From: Erythrobacter sp.
GTDB taxonomy: Bacteria > Pseudomonadota > Alphaproteobacteria > Sphingomonadales > Sphingomonadaceae
Assembly (NCBI GenBank): GCA_023653115.1
Contig: JAMNXO010000002.1
Location: 186,001 to 250,000 of the forward strand
Direction of reading: 5' to 3'
DNA length: 64,000 nucleotides
The translations under genes were made by a program, and so were the position numbers. Of the stretch, positions 1 through 8,942 are shown in pieces. Within the stretch, counting starts at the first letter, position 1. The number at the start of each line of letters is the position of its first letter. The notes under the pieces are model-generated. The model was not told where the DNA came from. It saw only the letters and a program-made list of their open reading frames with translations, and ran no database searches.

Positions 1-1173
1 CCGCGCGTTGGCGGCCCAGTCGTGGCGGGTGCGGACATGGGTCTGGGCGCGGTCTTTCATCGCCTCCCAGCCAGCGCGCGCGCCGAACAGCTGACCAAGC
101 GCGGCGGCGCAGGCGACCGGATCATCGGGCGCGAACAGCGTGCCGGTGTCGCCGTGGGTGATCAGCTCGCGGTGCCCGCCGACGCTGGAGGCCGCGACCA
201 GCTTGCGCTGCGCCATCGCCTCGAGCGGCTTCAGCGGTGTGACCAGATCGGTCAGGCGCTGGGCCTTGCGGGGACAGGCCAGCACATCGATCAGCGAATA
301 ATAGCGCTCCACGTCCGTGTGCGGCACGCGCCCGGTGAAGATCACCGCCTCCGGCTCGGGCAGGGCGGCGGCGGCGGCGCGCCAGGCGGCGTCCATCGGC
401 CCTGCGCCCACCAGCAGCAGCCGCGCCTCCGGGTGGGTGCGCCGCAGGATCGGCATGGCGGCGATCAGATCATCGACGCCCTCGTAATCATAGAAGCTGC
501 CGATATAGCCGATCACCGGCACATCGGGCGCAAGACCAAGCGCGCTCGCCAGCGCCGCGTCGCGCACCACCGGTTCGCCGAACAGCGACAGATCGACCCC
601 GTTGGGCATGATCGCGATCCGCTCGGGCGCGATCCCGCGCGTGATCAGATCGTCGCGCAGCCCGTGGCAAATGGTGAACACCGCATCGGCCTGCCGCACC
701 ACCCGCGTCTCGAGCGCGCGGGTGAGGCGGTATTTGAGGCTGCCTTGCGTGCCGGTGAGATTGCCCACTGCGGCATCTTCCCAGAAGGCGCGGATCTCGT
801 AGACGAACGGTACGCCGAGCGCGCGCGCTGCTCGCTGCGCTGCCGCACCGCACAAGGCAGGCGAATGGGCATGGATGATGTCGGGCCGCCAGTCCTGCGC
901 CAGCGCGTGGATCGCCGTGTCGAGCGCGGCGATCTCGGCCAGTTCGCGCAGCGGCGGCGGGCCTGACGGCGTGCCGGGGGTGCGGTGGAAGGTCAGCCCG
1001 TCGGCTTTCTCGGGCGAGGGACCATCCGGCGCTTCCAGATTGTGGCGCTGGCCGGTGATGCCGCGCACCTCCAGCCCGAGGCTCTCCTGCGCCTTGAGGA
1101 TCGCGCGGGTGCGGCAGGTGTAACCGCTGTGGAGCGGCAGCGAGTGATCAAGAACATGGAGCACACGGGTCAT
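1..1173 (-). CDS. Exosortase A-associated glycosyltransferase (family 4), 3' end outside window
   Basis: Leftward reading frame of 391 codons that stays open to base 1, so the C-terminus is missing. The ATG at 1171-1173 begins MTRVLHVLDHSLPLHSG, the characteristic N-terminus of the PEP-CTERM/exosortase A-associated glycosyltransferase family (TIGR04063 type). A GT-B fold is supported by the C-terminal donor-binding segment with PLKPLEAMA and by the interdomain region IGYIGSFYDYEG. It probably transfers a sugar from a nucleotide-sugar donor during exopolysaccharide assembly at the cytoplasmic face of the inner membrane. The divergent neighbours at 1262-2875 include an O-glycosylation ligase of the same system, which supports the assignment. 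Family-level confidence is high; acceptor and sugar are unknown. Confidence 0.85.
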   Translation of the reverse strand, partial: MTRVLHVLDHSLPLHSGYTCRTRAILKAQESLGLEVRGITGQRHNLEAPDGPSPEKADGLTFHRTPGTPSGPPPLRELAEIAALDTAIHALAQDWRPDIIHAHSPALCGAAAQRAARALGVPFVYEIRAFWEDAAVGNLTGTQGSLKYRLTRALETRVVRQADAVFTICHGLRDDLITRGIAPERIAIMPNGVDLSLFGEPVVRDAALASALGLAPDVPVIGYIGSFYDYEGVDDLIAAMPILRRTHPEARLLLVGAGPMDAAWRAAAAALPEPEAVIFTGRVPHTDVERYYSLIDVLACPRKAQRLTDLVTPLKPLEAMAQRKLVAASSVGGHRELITHGDTGTLFAPDDPVACAAALGQLFGARAGWEAMKDRAQTHVRTRHDWAANAR

Positions 1174-1261
1174 CCGCGCAGACCTAGCGCAGGCGTGCTT
1201 AACGCGCCGTCAACTGCCCGGGGGTAAAGCTGTCCATCCGCGCCGCTGTGGAGCCGTTTTG

Positions 1262-1492
1262 ATGATCGACTATTTCGCGCTTGCCCTTGGCCATGGCCTG
1301 ATGGCCATTGCGCTGCTGCGGCTGGTGCTGCGCGACGATCTTGACGGCGATCCGCTGCTGGCGCGCCTGAAGGCCGATACGGCGGCCAACCGCAGTGCAA
1401 CAAGCAGCGCTGGCCGCAGCGCCGCCCGCAGGGCGCGCGAGGCACGCGGTGAGGAGACAGGGCAAGCCGACGACGGGGCACCGGGGCGATAA
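1262..1492 (+). CDS. Small single-pass membrane peptide coupled to the O-glycosylation ligase
   Basis: A 76-residue product with one hydrophobic segment at about residues 4-21 (FALALGHGLMAIALLRLVL), followed by a polar, Arg/Ala-rich tail. A TTG directly precedes the ATG; I chose the ATG at 1262 because a GGAG lies about 8 nt upstream of it. Its TAA stop ends at 1492 and the next gene's ATG starts at 1493, so translation is probably coupled. I do not recognise the family. Its position between an exosortase A glycosyltransferase and ligase suggests an accessory membrane role in the same polysaccharide system, which is inference. Confidence 0.6.
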   Translation: MIDYFALALGHGLMAIALLRLVLRDDLDGDPLLARLKADTAANRSATSSAGRSAARRAREARGEETGQADDGAPGR

Positions 1493-2875
1493 ATGATCGA
1501 CCTCGTCCTTCTTGCCTTTATCTTTTACGTCCTGCTGCTGGGGCTCAAGCGCCCGTTTCTGTGGGTACTGCTCTATGTCTATATCGACATCCTTGCGCCC
1601 CAGCGGATCGGCTATTCGCTGATTTCCACCATGCCGGTCTCGCTCATCGCCTTTGCCGCGGCTTTCGGCGGCTGGCTGGTGCTCGATCGCAAGGAAGGCG
1701 CGCGCTTCACCGTGCGGCAGGGACTGATGCTGGCGCTGCTGGCCTATTGCTGGTGGACAACCGGCAATGCAGATTTCCCCGCCGAGGCCGCGACCAAGTG
1801 GGACTGGGTGTGGAAGGCGCTATTGTTCGCGATCTTCCTGCCCTTCACGCTCTCCACCCGCGCGCGGATCGAGGCGCTGGGGCTGATGCTGGTGCTGGCG
1901 ATTGCCACCATTGTCATCGGCACCGGCATGAAGACCGTGCTGGGCGGCGGCGGCTATCAGAACCTCAAGTTCTTCGTGAACGACAACAGCGGGGTTTATG
2001 AAAGCTCGACGCTGGCGACGGTGGCGATCGGCCTGATTCCGCTGATCTGGTGGTTCACCCGCCATGGCACGGTGTTCCGCCCGCACTGGCTGGTGACGGC
2101 TTTTGCCGCGGCGCTGACCTTTGCCTGCCTGATGGTGCCGATCGGCACGGAGGCGCGCACCGGGCTGTTGTGCATTGCCGCGCTTGGCGTGCTGCTGCTG
2201 CGCTACACCAACAAGCGGCTGATGTTCATCGCGGCGGCCGGCGCGCTCGGCCTCGTCGCGCTCCCGTTCCTGCCGCAAAGCTATTATGATCGCATGGCGA
2301 CGCTCGCTGCACCGGGCGGCGACGAAAGCGCCTCGACCCGCGTGGCGGTGTGGGAATGGACGCTCGATTACGTTGCCGAAAAGCCGCTGGGCGGCGGGTT
2401 CGATGCCTATCGCTCGAACCGCTTTGCCTATGTCATGCCGGTCAAAGAGGTCGACGGGAACACCACCACTGTCACCTACCGCGAAGTGGTGGACGAGGGC
2501 CGCGCGTTTCATTCCTCGGTCTTCGAACTGCTGGGCGAACAGGGCTGGCCGGGACTGATGATCTGGCTCGCGCTGCACGGGCTCGGCCTGTGGCAGATGG
2601 AGCGCATCTATCGCCGCTGGAAGGGCGCTGCTGCCGAAGAGGAGGCATGGATCGCGCCGTTTGCGGCCGCCTTGCAGATGGGCGCGCTGGTCTATCTGGT
2701 CGGCGCATTGTTCCAGGGGATCGGCTATCAGCCGGTGATGCTGATGCTGGTCGGCTTGCAGATCGGGCTCGCCAGTTACTGTGCGCGGATCGATTCGGCG
2801 CGCGCGGGGCATGAACGCAGCATCAAGCGCCGCACTGCGATCGACAGCAAGCTCTCCGGTGCCGTAGCGGCATAG
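1493..2875 (+). CDS. Putative O-glycosylation ligase, exosortase A system-associated (Wzy/WaaL-like)
   Basis: A 460-aa polytopic inner-membrane protein with about ten to twelve hydrophobic segments. The N-terminus (LKRPFLWVLLYVYIDILAPQ) and the overall plan match the exosortase A-associated O-ligase family (TIGR03097/DUF5935 type). Such ligases and polymerases join undecaprenyl-linked glycans to an acceptor on the periplasmic side. The large loop between the later membrane segments (around residues 290-350, with EASTRV-like and GRAFHSSVFELLGEQG sequence) corresponds to the periplasmic loop of Wzy/WaaL proteins, with the conserved His in AFHSS. It lies directly downstream of the 76-aa membrane peptide with no intergenic gap. 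Whether it polymerises EPS or modifies proteins cannot be told from sequence. Confidence 0.8.
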   Translation: MIDLVLLAFIFYVLLLGLKRPFLWVLLYVYIDILAPQRIGYSLISTMPVSLIAFAAAFGGWLVLDRKEGARFTVRQGLMLALLAYCWWTTGNADFPAEAATKWDWVWKALLFAIFLPFTLSTRARIEALGLMLVLAIATIVIGTGMKTVLGGGGYQNLKFFVNDNSGVYESSTLATVAIGLIPLIWWFTRHGTVFRPHWLVTAFAAALTFACLMVPIGTEARTGLLCIAALGVLLLRYTNKRLMFIAAAGALGLVALPFLPQSYYDRMATLAAPGGDESASTRVAVWEWTLDYVAEKPLGGGFDAYRSNRFAYVMPVKEVDGNTTTVTYREVVDEGRAFHSSVFELLGEQGWPGLMIWLALHGLGLWQMERIYRRWKGAAAEEEAWIAPFAAALQMGALVYLVGALFQGIGYQPVMLMLVGLQIGLASYCARIDSARAGHERSIKRRTAIDSKLSGAVAA

Positions 2876-2976
2876 TTCTGCGAGTTGCACTGCCCCCCTT
2901 GTTGCGCCATGAAGCCCCCCGATACGGGCGCGGCGGGCACGGGATTCCGCCGACGCTGAAAAGCAGGAGGAAGCCG

Positions 2977-3426
2977 ATGACCCCCCATGAAATAGCCGCC
3001 AAGGTCGGAGACCATTTCGCCACCAGCGAATGGGTCGAGATGAGCCAGGAGCGCATCAACCAGTTCGCCGATGCGACCGGTGATCACCAGTTCATCCACA
3101 TCAACGAAGAAGCCGCCAAGATGACCCCGTTCGGCGGGACCATCGCGCATGGTTTCCTCACGCTCTCGATGATCCCCTACCTCAGCGCCAACAGCGATAT
3201 GCCGCGCGTTGACGGGATCAAGATGGCGGTCAACTACGGCGGCAACAAGACCCGCTTCATCGCCCCCGTCCGCTCGGGCAAGCGCATCCGCGGCGTCTGG
3301 AAGCTGCTCGAAATGGCCGAGAAGCGCCCCGGCCAGTGGCAGCAGACGGTCGAGATCACCATCGAGATCGAAGGCGAGGACAAGCCCGCCCTGATCTGCG
3401 AGTGGATGACGCTCTACTTCGTGTGA
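2977..3426 (+). CDS. MaoC-like (R)-specific enoyl-CoA hydratase, NodN type
   Basis: The 149-aa protein forms a single hot-dog domain. The hydratase-2 motif is visible as GDHQFIHI with Asp36 and His41 in the catalytic positions, followed by GGTIAHGFLTLSM, which forms the substrate-tunnel segment. It should hydrate trans-2-enoyl-CoA to (R)-3-hydroxyacyl-CoA in the cytoplasm. The start at 2977 is set by an AGGAGG ribosome-binding site at 2965-2970; the frame is open further upstream but without such a site. A thiolase gene follows 98 nt downstream on the same strand, so a joint role in acyl-CoA turnover or PHA precursor supply is likely but unproven. Confidence 0.85.
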   Translation: MTPHEIAAKVGDHFATSEWVEMSQERINQFADATGDHQFIHINEEAAKMTPFGGTIAHGFLTLSMIPYLSANSDMPRVDGIKMAVNYGGNKTRFIAPVRSGKRIRGVWKLLEMAEKRPGQWQQTVEITIEIEGEDKPALICEWMTLYFV

Positions 3427-3524
3427 TTTTCCGCGCGGCTGGCCCTGCCCGCCCCGCGAACCGATGTGACCGGGCCCTCGCTTCGTGCGGGGGCTCACCC
3501 CCCTGAAGCAAGGATACCCCTCCC

Positions 3525-4706
3525 ATGGCACGTGACGCCGTAATCGTTTCCACCGCCCGCACGCCGATCGGGCGCGCTTACAAGGGCGCCTTCAACGCCA
3601 CCCCCGGTGCCACGCTTGGCGCGCTGAGCCTTGCCCCCGCGATTGAACGCGCCGGGATCGAAGCGGGCGCGATCGACGATGTGGTGTGGGGCGCTGTGCT
3701 GACCCAGGGCACGCAGGCCGGCAACATCGGCCGTCAGGTCGCGCTGCGCGCCGGTTGCCCGGTGACGGTGTCGGCCCAGACTATCGACCGCCAGTGCTCG
3801 TCGGGCCTGATGGCGATTGCCACCGCGGCCAAGCAGATCATCGTCGACAACATGGATATCGTGGTCGGCGGCGGGCAGGATTCGATCTCGATGGTGCAGA
3901 CCCCCGAGATGCGCGTCGCCCCCGATCGCTCGCTGATCGCGATGCACAAGGATGTCTACATGCCGATGCTCGGCACCGCCGAGACGGTCGCCAAGCGTTA
4001 TGGCATCAGCCGCGAGCGCCAAGACGAATACGCCTTCCAGTCGCAGATGCGCACGGCTGCGGCGCAGGCGGCGGGCTATCTCGACGCCGAAATCGTCCCC
4101 GTCACCACCACCATGGCGGTGAAGGACAAGGACACGGGCGAGACCAGCATGGTCGAATTCACCCTCACCAAGGACGAAGGCAACCGCCCCTCGACCACGC
4201 TCGAAGGCTTGCAGAGCCTCCAGCCGGTGATGGGGCCGGGGATGTGCATCACCGCCGGCAACGCCTCGCAGCTGTCGGACGGTTCTTCGGCTGCGGTGCT
4301 GATGGAAGCCAAGCTCGCCGAGCAAAAGGGCCTCCAGCCGCTGGGCCGCTATGTCGGCATGGCGGTTGCCGGCACCGAGCCTGACGAAATGGGCATCGGC
4401 CCGGTCTTCGCCATCCCCAAGCTCCTGAAGCAGACCGGCCTCAAGATGGACGACATCGGGCTGTGGGAGCTGAACGAAGCCTTCGCGGTGCAGGTGCTCT
4501 ACTGCCGCGACACGCTTGGCATCGATAACGACATCCTCAACGTCAACGGCGGCTCGATCTCGATCGGCCACCCCTACGGCATGACCGGCGCGCGCTGCAC
4601 CGGCCACGCGCTGATCGAAGGCAAGCGCCGCGGGGCGAAGTATGTCGTCGTCACCATGTGCATTGGTGGCGGCATGGGCGCTGCGGGGCTGTTCGAGGTC
4701 TTCTGA
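3525..4706 (+). CDS. Acetyl-CoA C-acyltransferase (thiolase)
   Basis: A 393-aa thiolase of normal length. The acyl-accepting cysteine is Cys91 in [10 protein letters not shown]; the catalytic histidine is in [10 protein letters not shown] and the second cysteine in [10 protein letters not shown] near the C-terminus. The enzyme either cleaves 3-ketoacyl-CoA with CoA or condenses two acetyl-CoA molecules. The ATG at 3525 follows an AAGGA-like site. The gene is followed by an intrinsic terminator at 4733-4767. Degradative (FadA-like) and biosynthetic (PhaA-like) thiolases cannot be separated here by motif alone. The upstream MaoC gene and the nearby PHA depolymerase make either use plausible. 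Confidence 0.9.
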   Translation: MARDAVIVSTARTPIGRAYKGAFNATPGATLGALSLAPAIERAGIEAGAIDDVVWGAVLTQGTQAGNIGRQVALRAGCPVTVSAQTIDRQCSSGLMAIATAAKQIIVDNMDIVVGGGQDSISMVQTPEMRVAPDRSLIAMHKDVYMPMLGTAETVAKRYGISRERQDEYAFQSQMRTAAAQAAGYLDAEIVPVTTTMAVKDKDTGETSMVEFTLTKDEGNRPSTTLEGLQSLQPVMGPGMCITAGNASQLSDGSSAAVLMEAKLAEQKGLQPLGRYVGMAVAGTEPDEMGIGPVFAIPKLLKQTGLKMDDIGLWELNEAFAVQVLYCRDTLGIDNDILNVNGGSISIGHPYGMTGARCTGHALIEGKRRGAKYVVVTMCIGGGMGAAGLFEVF

Positions 4707-4732
4707 GTTTAGCTTCATTTCTCGCAAAAGAT

Positions 4733-4767
4733 GCGGCGCGGGAGGCAACTTCCGCGCCGTTTTCTTT
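4733..4767 (+). terminator. Intrinsic terminator after the thiolase gene
   Basis: GGCGCGG (4735-4741) pairs perfectly with CCGCGCC (4752-4758), extended by one further C-G and by G-T pairs, and is followed directly by a T-rich tract (4760-4767). It lies 26 nt after the thiolase stop codon. Confidence 0.8.
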
Positions 4768-4836
4768 GGGCCGATTGGTGGCTTTGGCGCGGCAGAGTCA
4801 TTAGGCTGCGCTGCGGATCAAGGGAGAGGTCAGCCT

Positions 4837-5244
4837 ATGGATCGGTTGTTTACGCTTGTCGCATCACGCACGGCCTTTGCGGCGGGGCAGCCTGCGGCCT
4901 TCATGGTGGCAGTTTCCATCATTGCGGTCTGGGGCTTTACCGGGCCGCTGTTCGGCTGGTCGGACACCTGGCAGCTGGTGGTCAACACCGGCACCACCAT
5001 CGCCACCTTCCTGATGGTGTTCCTGATCCAGAACTCGCAGAACCGCGATGCCGCCGCGATGCAGGCCAAGCTTGACGAGCTGATCCGCGCGGTCGCCCAT
5101 GCCCGCAACGAATTCGTCGGCATCGAGCATCTGACCGATCACGAGATCGAGGATATCCGCGCCGCGCTCGAACAGTCGGTGAGCGCGGATGACGAAGGCC
5201 ACTGGCGCCAGACCAGCATCCGCCATCTGCTCAAGCGCCGCTAG
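4837..5244 (+). CDS. Low-affinity iron permease family protein
   Basis: The 135-aa product resembles the short bacterial members of the Fet4-like low-affinity iron permease family (PF04120). Two hydrophobic segments occupy about residues 19-37 and 47-66, the second reading TIATFLMVFLIQNSQNRD, a hallmark of the family. An acidic amphipathic C-terminal region (about residues 75-125) follows. The start at 4837 is supported by the AGGGAGAGGT site upstream. The gene is preceded by a terminator and so probably has its own promoter. Transport activity has not been shown for most short bacterial members, so the name describes family membership only. Confidence 0.8.
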   Translation: MDRLFTLVASRTAFAAGQPAAFMVAVSIIAVWGFTGPLFGWSDTWQLVVNTGTTIATFLMVFLIQNSQNRDAAAMQAKLDELIRAVAHARNEFVGIEHLTDHEIEDIRAALEQSVSADDEGHWRQTSIRHLLKRR

Positions 5245-5265
5245 GCCGGGGCAGGAACGCCGCGC

Positions 5266-5874
5266 TTGGACATTCTCGGCTTTGCCCTTGCTGTCTTGCT
5301 GATCGAGCTGACGCCCGGGCCGAACATGGCGTGGCTTTCAGGGCTGGCCGCCACCGATGGCCGGCGCGCGGGGTTTTCGGCGGTGGCGGGCGTGGCGCTG
5401 GGGCTGCTGGTCAATGGCGTGCTCGCCGCGCTCGGGCTGGCGACGCTGCTCACCGCGATGCCGCAACTGGCCAGCGTGCTGCGCTGGGCCGGGGCGCTGA
5501 TGATGGTGTTCCTCGCGTTCGAGGCGTGGCGCGGGTCCACACGCCCGGCGCGCGTCGTGTCCGGACAGAGCATCAACCGGCGCGCGTTTGTCACCGGCCT
5601 GCTGATCAACCTGCTCAATCCCAAGGCCTATATCTTCTTTGTGGTGGTGGTCCCGCAGTTTCTGAACGGTGCACTGCTGAGCCTCGGCAATGCGCTGCTG
5701 CTGGCGCTGGTCAGCACCGCGATTGCCACGCTGATCCACCTCGCGCTGGTGCTGGCCGGAGCCCGCGCGCATGATTGGCTGTCCGATCCGCGGCGCACCT
5801 TGTGGGCGCGGCGGGGGTTCGCGCTTGTCATGCTGCTGGTCGCCGGTTCTTTCCTGCTCGCCGATCTCGGGTAG
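5266..5874 (+). CDS. LysE family amino-acid exporter (RhtB type)
   Basis: The 202-aa protein has about six hydrophobic segments and the N-terminal family signature ELTPGPNMAWL at residues 14-24. LysE/RhtB proteins export amino acids or related metabolites across the inner membrane. The second family landmark, GLLINLLNPKAYIFF, is present at about residues 109-123. The start is a TTG at 5266 with GCAGGA upstream; an in-frame TAG at 5242-5244 excludes a longer start. The gene lies 21 nt after the iron permease family gene. The substrate cannot be inferred from sequence. Confidence 0.85.
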   Translation: MDILGFALAVLLIELTPGPNMAWLSGLAATDGRRAGFSAVAGVALGLLVNGVLAALGLATLLTAMPQLASVLRWAGALMMVFLAFEAWRGSTRPARVVSGQSINRRAFVTGLLINLLNPKAYIFFVVVVPQFLNGALLSLGNALLLALVSTAIATLIHLALVLAGARAHDWLSDPRRTLWARRGFALVMLLVAGSFLLADLG

Positions 5875-5977
5875 CCGCGGGCGCCCCCTCTCGACGATCT
5901 GCGCATAATGGCGTATTTTCCCGTCTGGGGACGCAATCCAGAGGCTTGAGGCACATCACACGTCAGGGGACGATCCG

Positions 5978-6841
5978 GTGAAACAATCGCTCATCAATCT
6001 GCTGCCGCCTGCGACGCTCGCGGCGGTCGTGGCGTTCTGGGGCCTTGCGCCTGCGGCCTGGGTGGATGGGCCGTGGACCATCATCATCGTCGGTCTTTCG
6101 ACCCTCGCCTTTGTGCAGCTAATGGAACTGGTGTTCGAACGGCACGAGGGCTGGCGCATCAACGGGCGCGAATTGGCGACCGATGTCTTCTATGTCGCCT
6201 TCGGTTACGGGGTGATCGGGTTTGCCAGCGATGCGCTGATCAATTCGCCGCTGCGCGAGGTGAAGGAGGCTTGGGGCATCGCCACCCCGTGGCTCGCCGC
6301 CAGTCCGTTCATCGTGCAGGTGCTGGCGGTGATGTTCACCTTCGAATTGGGCCAGTACTGGATGCACCGCGCGATGCATAACTGGACGCCGCTGTGGCTG
6401 ACCCATGCGCCGCATCATCACATCACGCAGCTCAATGCGATGAAGGGCTTCATCGGCAATCCGATCGAGCTGTTCCTGATCAGCATCGGGGTGACCGCGC
6501 TGCTCGATGTCGATTTGAACGCGCTGTTTGCCGCGATCACTGCCGGCGGTGTGATCGCCACCTATGCCCACGCCAATGTCCGCGCCGATCCGCCGATCTG
6601 GTACGGCTATTTCTTCACCACCATCCGCAACCACAGCCTGCACCACACCGCGCTCAGCTACGAGGACACGCGCTGCAACTACGGCAATTCGGTGATCTTC
6701 TGGGACCGGGTGTTCGGCACCTACCGCGATGGCGAATCCGAAGTGGTTGGTCAGGACGATCGCAAGCGCCTGTCGATCAAGGAGCAATGGCTGTTCCCGC
6801 TGCGCCCGTGGCTGGAGCGCAAGCAAAGCGCGGAAAGCTGA
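5978..6841 (+). CDS. Sterol desaturase / fatty-acid hydroxylase superfamily di-iron membrane enzyme
   Basis: The 287-aa membrane protein has three histidine clusters that bind the di-iron centre: HRAMH at 130-134, HAPHHH at 143-148 and HSLHH at 219-223. Hydrophobic segments surround them, at about 12-50, 70-90, 110-128 and 160-195. Superfamily members hydroxylate or desaturate lipids, sterols or carotenoids in the inner membrane using O2 and an electron donor. The start is a GTG at 5978 preceded by a purine-rich GGGGAC. No lipid-pathway partner is adjacent, so the substrate is open; it is not diagnostic of a carotenoid hydroxylase (CrtZ), which is shorter. Confidence 0.85.
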   Translation: MKQSLINLLPPATLAAVVAFWGLAPAAWVDGPWTIIIVGLSTLAFVQLMELVFERHEGWRINGRELATDVFYVAFGYGVIGFASDALINSPLREVKEAWGIATPWLAASPFIVQVLAVMFTFELGQYWMHRAMHNWTPLWLTHAPHHHITQLNAMKGFIGNPIELFLISIGVTALLDVDLNALFAAITAGGVIATYAHANVRADPPIWYGYFFTTIRNHSLHHTALSYEDTRCNYGNSVIFWDRVFGTYRDGESEVVGQDDRKRLSIKEQWLFPLRPWLERKQSAES

Positions 6842-6890
6842 GCCGGCCGCTGGCATTGCCGCCGCCGCGTTTCGGGGGCACAAGCGGCCC

Positions 6891-7490
6891 ATGGGCGTAA
6901 TCGAGATCATCGGCATTGCGGGCAGCGTCAGCCTGCTATCGGGCTGGCGGCTCTATCTGTGCATCCTTGCCACCGGCATCGCGATGCGGCTGGAGCTGTT
7001 GCCCCTGCCCGAACATCTCGCCAGCCTTGCCGTGCTCGGCAACCCGTGGGTGATGGGGATCGCGGCTGTCGGTGCGCTTGCCGAATTCTTTGCCGACAAG
7101 GTGATGTGGCTCGATAGCCTGTGGGATGCGGTGCACACCTTCGTGCGGCCCATCGGCGGGGCGCTGTTCGCGCTCGCGATCATCGATCCGGCCGATCCTG
7201 CAACCCAGGTGATCGCCTTCCTGCTCGGCGGCGGGGCCAGCTTCCTTGCGCATGGCGGCAAGGCCAGCGCGCGGGCGGTGGTCAACACCTCGCCCGAACC
7301 GGTGAGCAACATCCTCGTCTCGAGCGCGGAGGATGTGGCGACGGTGGGGTTATTGTGGCTGGTCTACGAATATCCGCTTGCCGCCGGCGCGGTCGCCGCG
7401 GTGCTGCTGGTGATCGTGATCGCGCTGCTGTGGACGGCGCAGAAGATCATCAAGCGGGTGTTCTTCCGCAGACCCAAATCGCAGGGCTGA
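6891..7490 (+). CDS. DUF4126 domain-containing membrane protein
   Basis: The 199-aa protein is made mostly of hydrophobic segments with glycine-rich turns and matches the DUF4126 family in layout: an N-terminal SLLSGWRLYLCILATG segment, a central EFFADKVMWLDSLWD motif (about residues 63-77), then HGGKASARAVVNTSPEP, conserved in this family. The function of DUF4126 is unknown. The ATG at 6891 lies 49 nt after the desaturase stop; the frame is open further upstream into the desaturase gene, but that part has no membrane-protein character. The C-terminus is basic (KIIKRVFFRRPKSQG), consistent with a cytoplasmic tail. Confidence 0.8.
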   Translation: MGVIEIIGIAGSVSLLSGWRLYLCILATGIAMRLELLPLPEHLASLAVLGNPWVMGIAAVGALAEFFADKVMWLDSLWDAVHTFVRPIGGALFALAIIDPADPATQVIAFLLGGGASFLAHGGKASARAVVNTSPEPVSNILVSSAEDVATVGLLWLVYEYPLAAGAVAAVLLVIVIALLWTAQKIIKRVFFRRPKSQG

Positions 7491-7528
7491 TGCCGCCTGA
7501 CAGCGCGCCGACCGGCACGCTGCCTCAA

Positions 7529-8764
7529 TCAAGAATGCGCGGCAATCCACTCTTCCACCACCGGCGCGACCTTGGTGCGCCAGCGGCTGCCGTTGAAGAT
7601 GCCGTAATGGCCCGCGCCTTCGGCCATGTAGTAGCGCTTCATGGCTTCGGGCAGGTTCGGGGTCAGCTTCAGCGCGGCCTTGGTCTGGCCGAGCCCTGAA
7701 ATATCGTCCCGCTCGCCTTCGATCGCCAGCAGGGCGGTGTCAGTGATCTGGGTGATGTCGACCAGCTCGCCCTTGTGGCGGAACTCGCCCTTGGGGATCG
7801 AGTGCTTCTGGAACACCTCTTCCACCGTTTGCAGGTAGAATTCGGCGGTCATGTCGCAGACCGAGCGGTATTCGTCGTAGAAGGTCTTGGTCGCCTGCGC
7901 GCTCGCATCATCACCCACGGTGAGGTGTTTGAACATCTCGTAGTGGCTCATCATGTGGCTCGACAGGTTCATGCTCATGAAGGCGTTGAGCTGCATGAAG
8001 CCGGGATAGACGCGGCGGCCGGCACCGGGATATTTCATCGGCACGGTGGCGATCACGCTCTGGCGGAACCATTCGATCGGACGCTGCATCGCCATGTTGT
8101 TGACCACGGTGGGGCATTCGCGGGTGTCGATCGGCCCGCCCATCATGGTCAGCGTGGCGGGGGTCGCGGGGGACTTGTGCAGGTTCAGAAGCGCGACGGC
8201 TGCAAAGGCGGGGACGCTCGGCTGGCACACCGCCATCATGTGGATGCGCTGGCCGCCAGCCTCCGCGTGAATGTGCCCGGCGAATTCGATCAGGTAGTCG
8301 ATATATTCGTCCAGATCGAAGTCGCCTGCGCTGGCGGGCACCATCTTGGCATCGGCCCAGTCAGTGATGAACACGTCCGCCGATTCCAGCATCCGCTCTA
8401 CCGTGCCGCGCAGCAGGGTGGCGTAATGCCCGCTCATCGGGGCGACGATCAGCAGGCGCGGGCGGTTGGCGGGCGTGCCTTCCACGGTGAAGTGCAGCAG
8501 ATCGCCGAACGGGCCCTTGAGTGCGACACTCTCGGTCACCGCATGGGGCTTGCCGTCGATTTCCACCTCGGTGATGCCGAAGTCGGGCTTGCCGTAATGC
8601 GCGGTGGCATGGGCAAAGACGTCCAGCGCGCTCGCCGCCATCGGGCCCATGCCCATGTAACCGAAGGGATTGGCGGGATTGGACAGCAGGCCCGAACTGA
8701 TCGAAGCGAGCGCACTGGCGCTGTTCATCCAGCTGCGCTGCAGCTCGTAAGCGTGATAGAGCAT
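7529..8764 (-). CDS. phaZ: Intracellular polyhydroxyalkanoate depolymerase
   Basis: The 411-aa product matches the intracellular PHB depolymerase family (TIGR01849 type). A cysteine, Cys180 in MAVCQPSVPA, occupies the nucleophile position, as in the intracellular PhaZ group where Cys replaces the usual serine. There is no signal peptide, so it acts on PHA granules in the cytoplasm, releasing hydroxyacyl units. I place the start at the ATG at 8762-8764; a TTG immediately upstream is in frame but less likely. A TGAGG lies before it. A perfect palindrome at 8843-8859, about 79 nt upstream, is a candidate operator for the PHA regulator PhaR. Confidence 0.88.
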   Translation of the reverse strand: MLYHAYELQRSWMNSASALASISSGLLSNPANPFGYMGMGPMAASALDVFAHATAHYGKPDFGITEVEIDGKPHAVTESVALKGPFGDLLHFTVEGTPANRPRLLIVAPMSGHYATLLRGTVERMLESADVFITDWADAKMVPASAGDFDLDEYIDYLIEFAGHIHAEAGGQRIHMMAVCQPSVPAFAAVALLNLHKSPATPATLTMMGGPIDTRECPTVVNNMAMQRPIEWFRQSVIATVPMKYPGAGRRVYPGFMQLNAFMSMNLSSHMMSHYEMFKHLTVGDDASAQATKTFYDEYRSVCDMTAEFYLQTVEEVFQKHSIPKGEFRHKGELVDITQITDTALLAIEGERDDISGLGQTKAALKLTPNLPEAMKRYYMAEGAGHYGIFNGSRWRTKVAPVVEEWIAAHS

Positions 8765-8842
8765 CAATTAACCTCAAGCGACGAACGATCCGGCACCTCA
8801 TCCCAAGGGCACCTTGCCCAGTCAGATGCGCCTTTGCCGGGC

Positions 8843-8859
8843 ATTGTGCAATGCACAAT
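8843..8859. promoter_or_regulatory. Palindromic operator candidate upstream of phaZ (PhaR-like)
   Basis: ATTGTGCA (8843-8850), one A, then its exact reverse complement TGCACAAT (8852-8859). PhaR regulators of PHA metabolism in proteobacteria are known to bind TGC-rich palindromes near phasin and PHA genes. The site lies about 79 nt upstream of phaZ and 83 nt upstream of the divergent ABC transporter gene. Assignment to PhaR is inference; no phaR gene is in the window. Confidence 0.5.
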
Positions 8860-8942
8860 ATTGCGGGCTTCCCCCGCGCGGCTGGGGTCTGTTGCTTTTT
8901 GCACGTGAAATTCGCAGGCTTCGTGGCTAGAGCGGCGGCACG

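Noticed and set aside
8765-8767. TTG directly before the phaZ ATG as an alternative start
   Set aside because: The ATG is adjacent, better spaced from TGAGG and the usual start in the family.
8897-8912. A sequence resembling half of parS (CACGTGAAA) near the ABC exporter start
   Set aside because: Four of 16 positions differ from parS and the symmetry is lost; likely chance.
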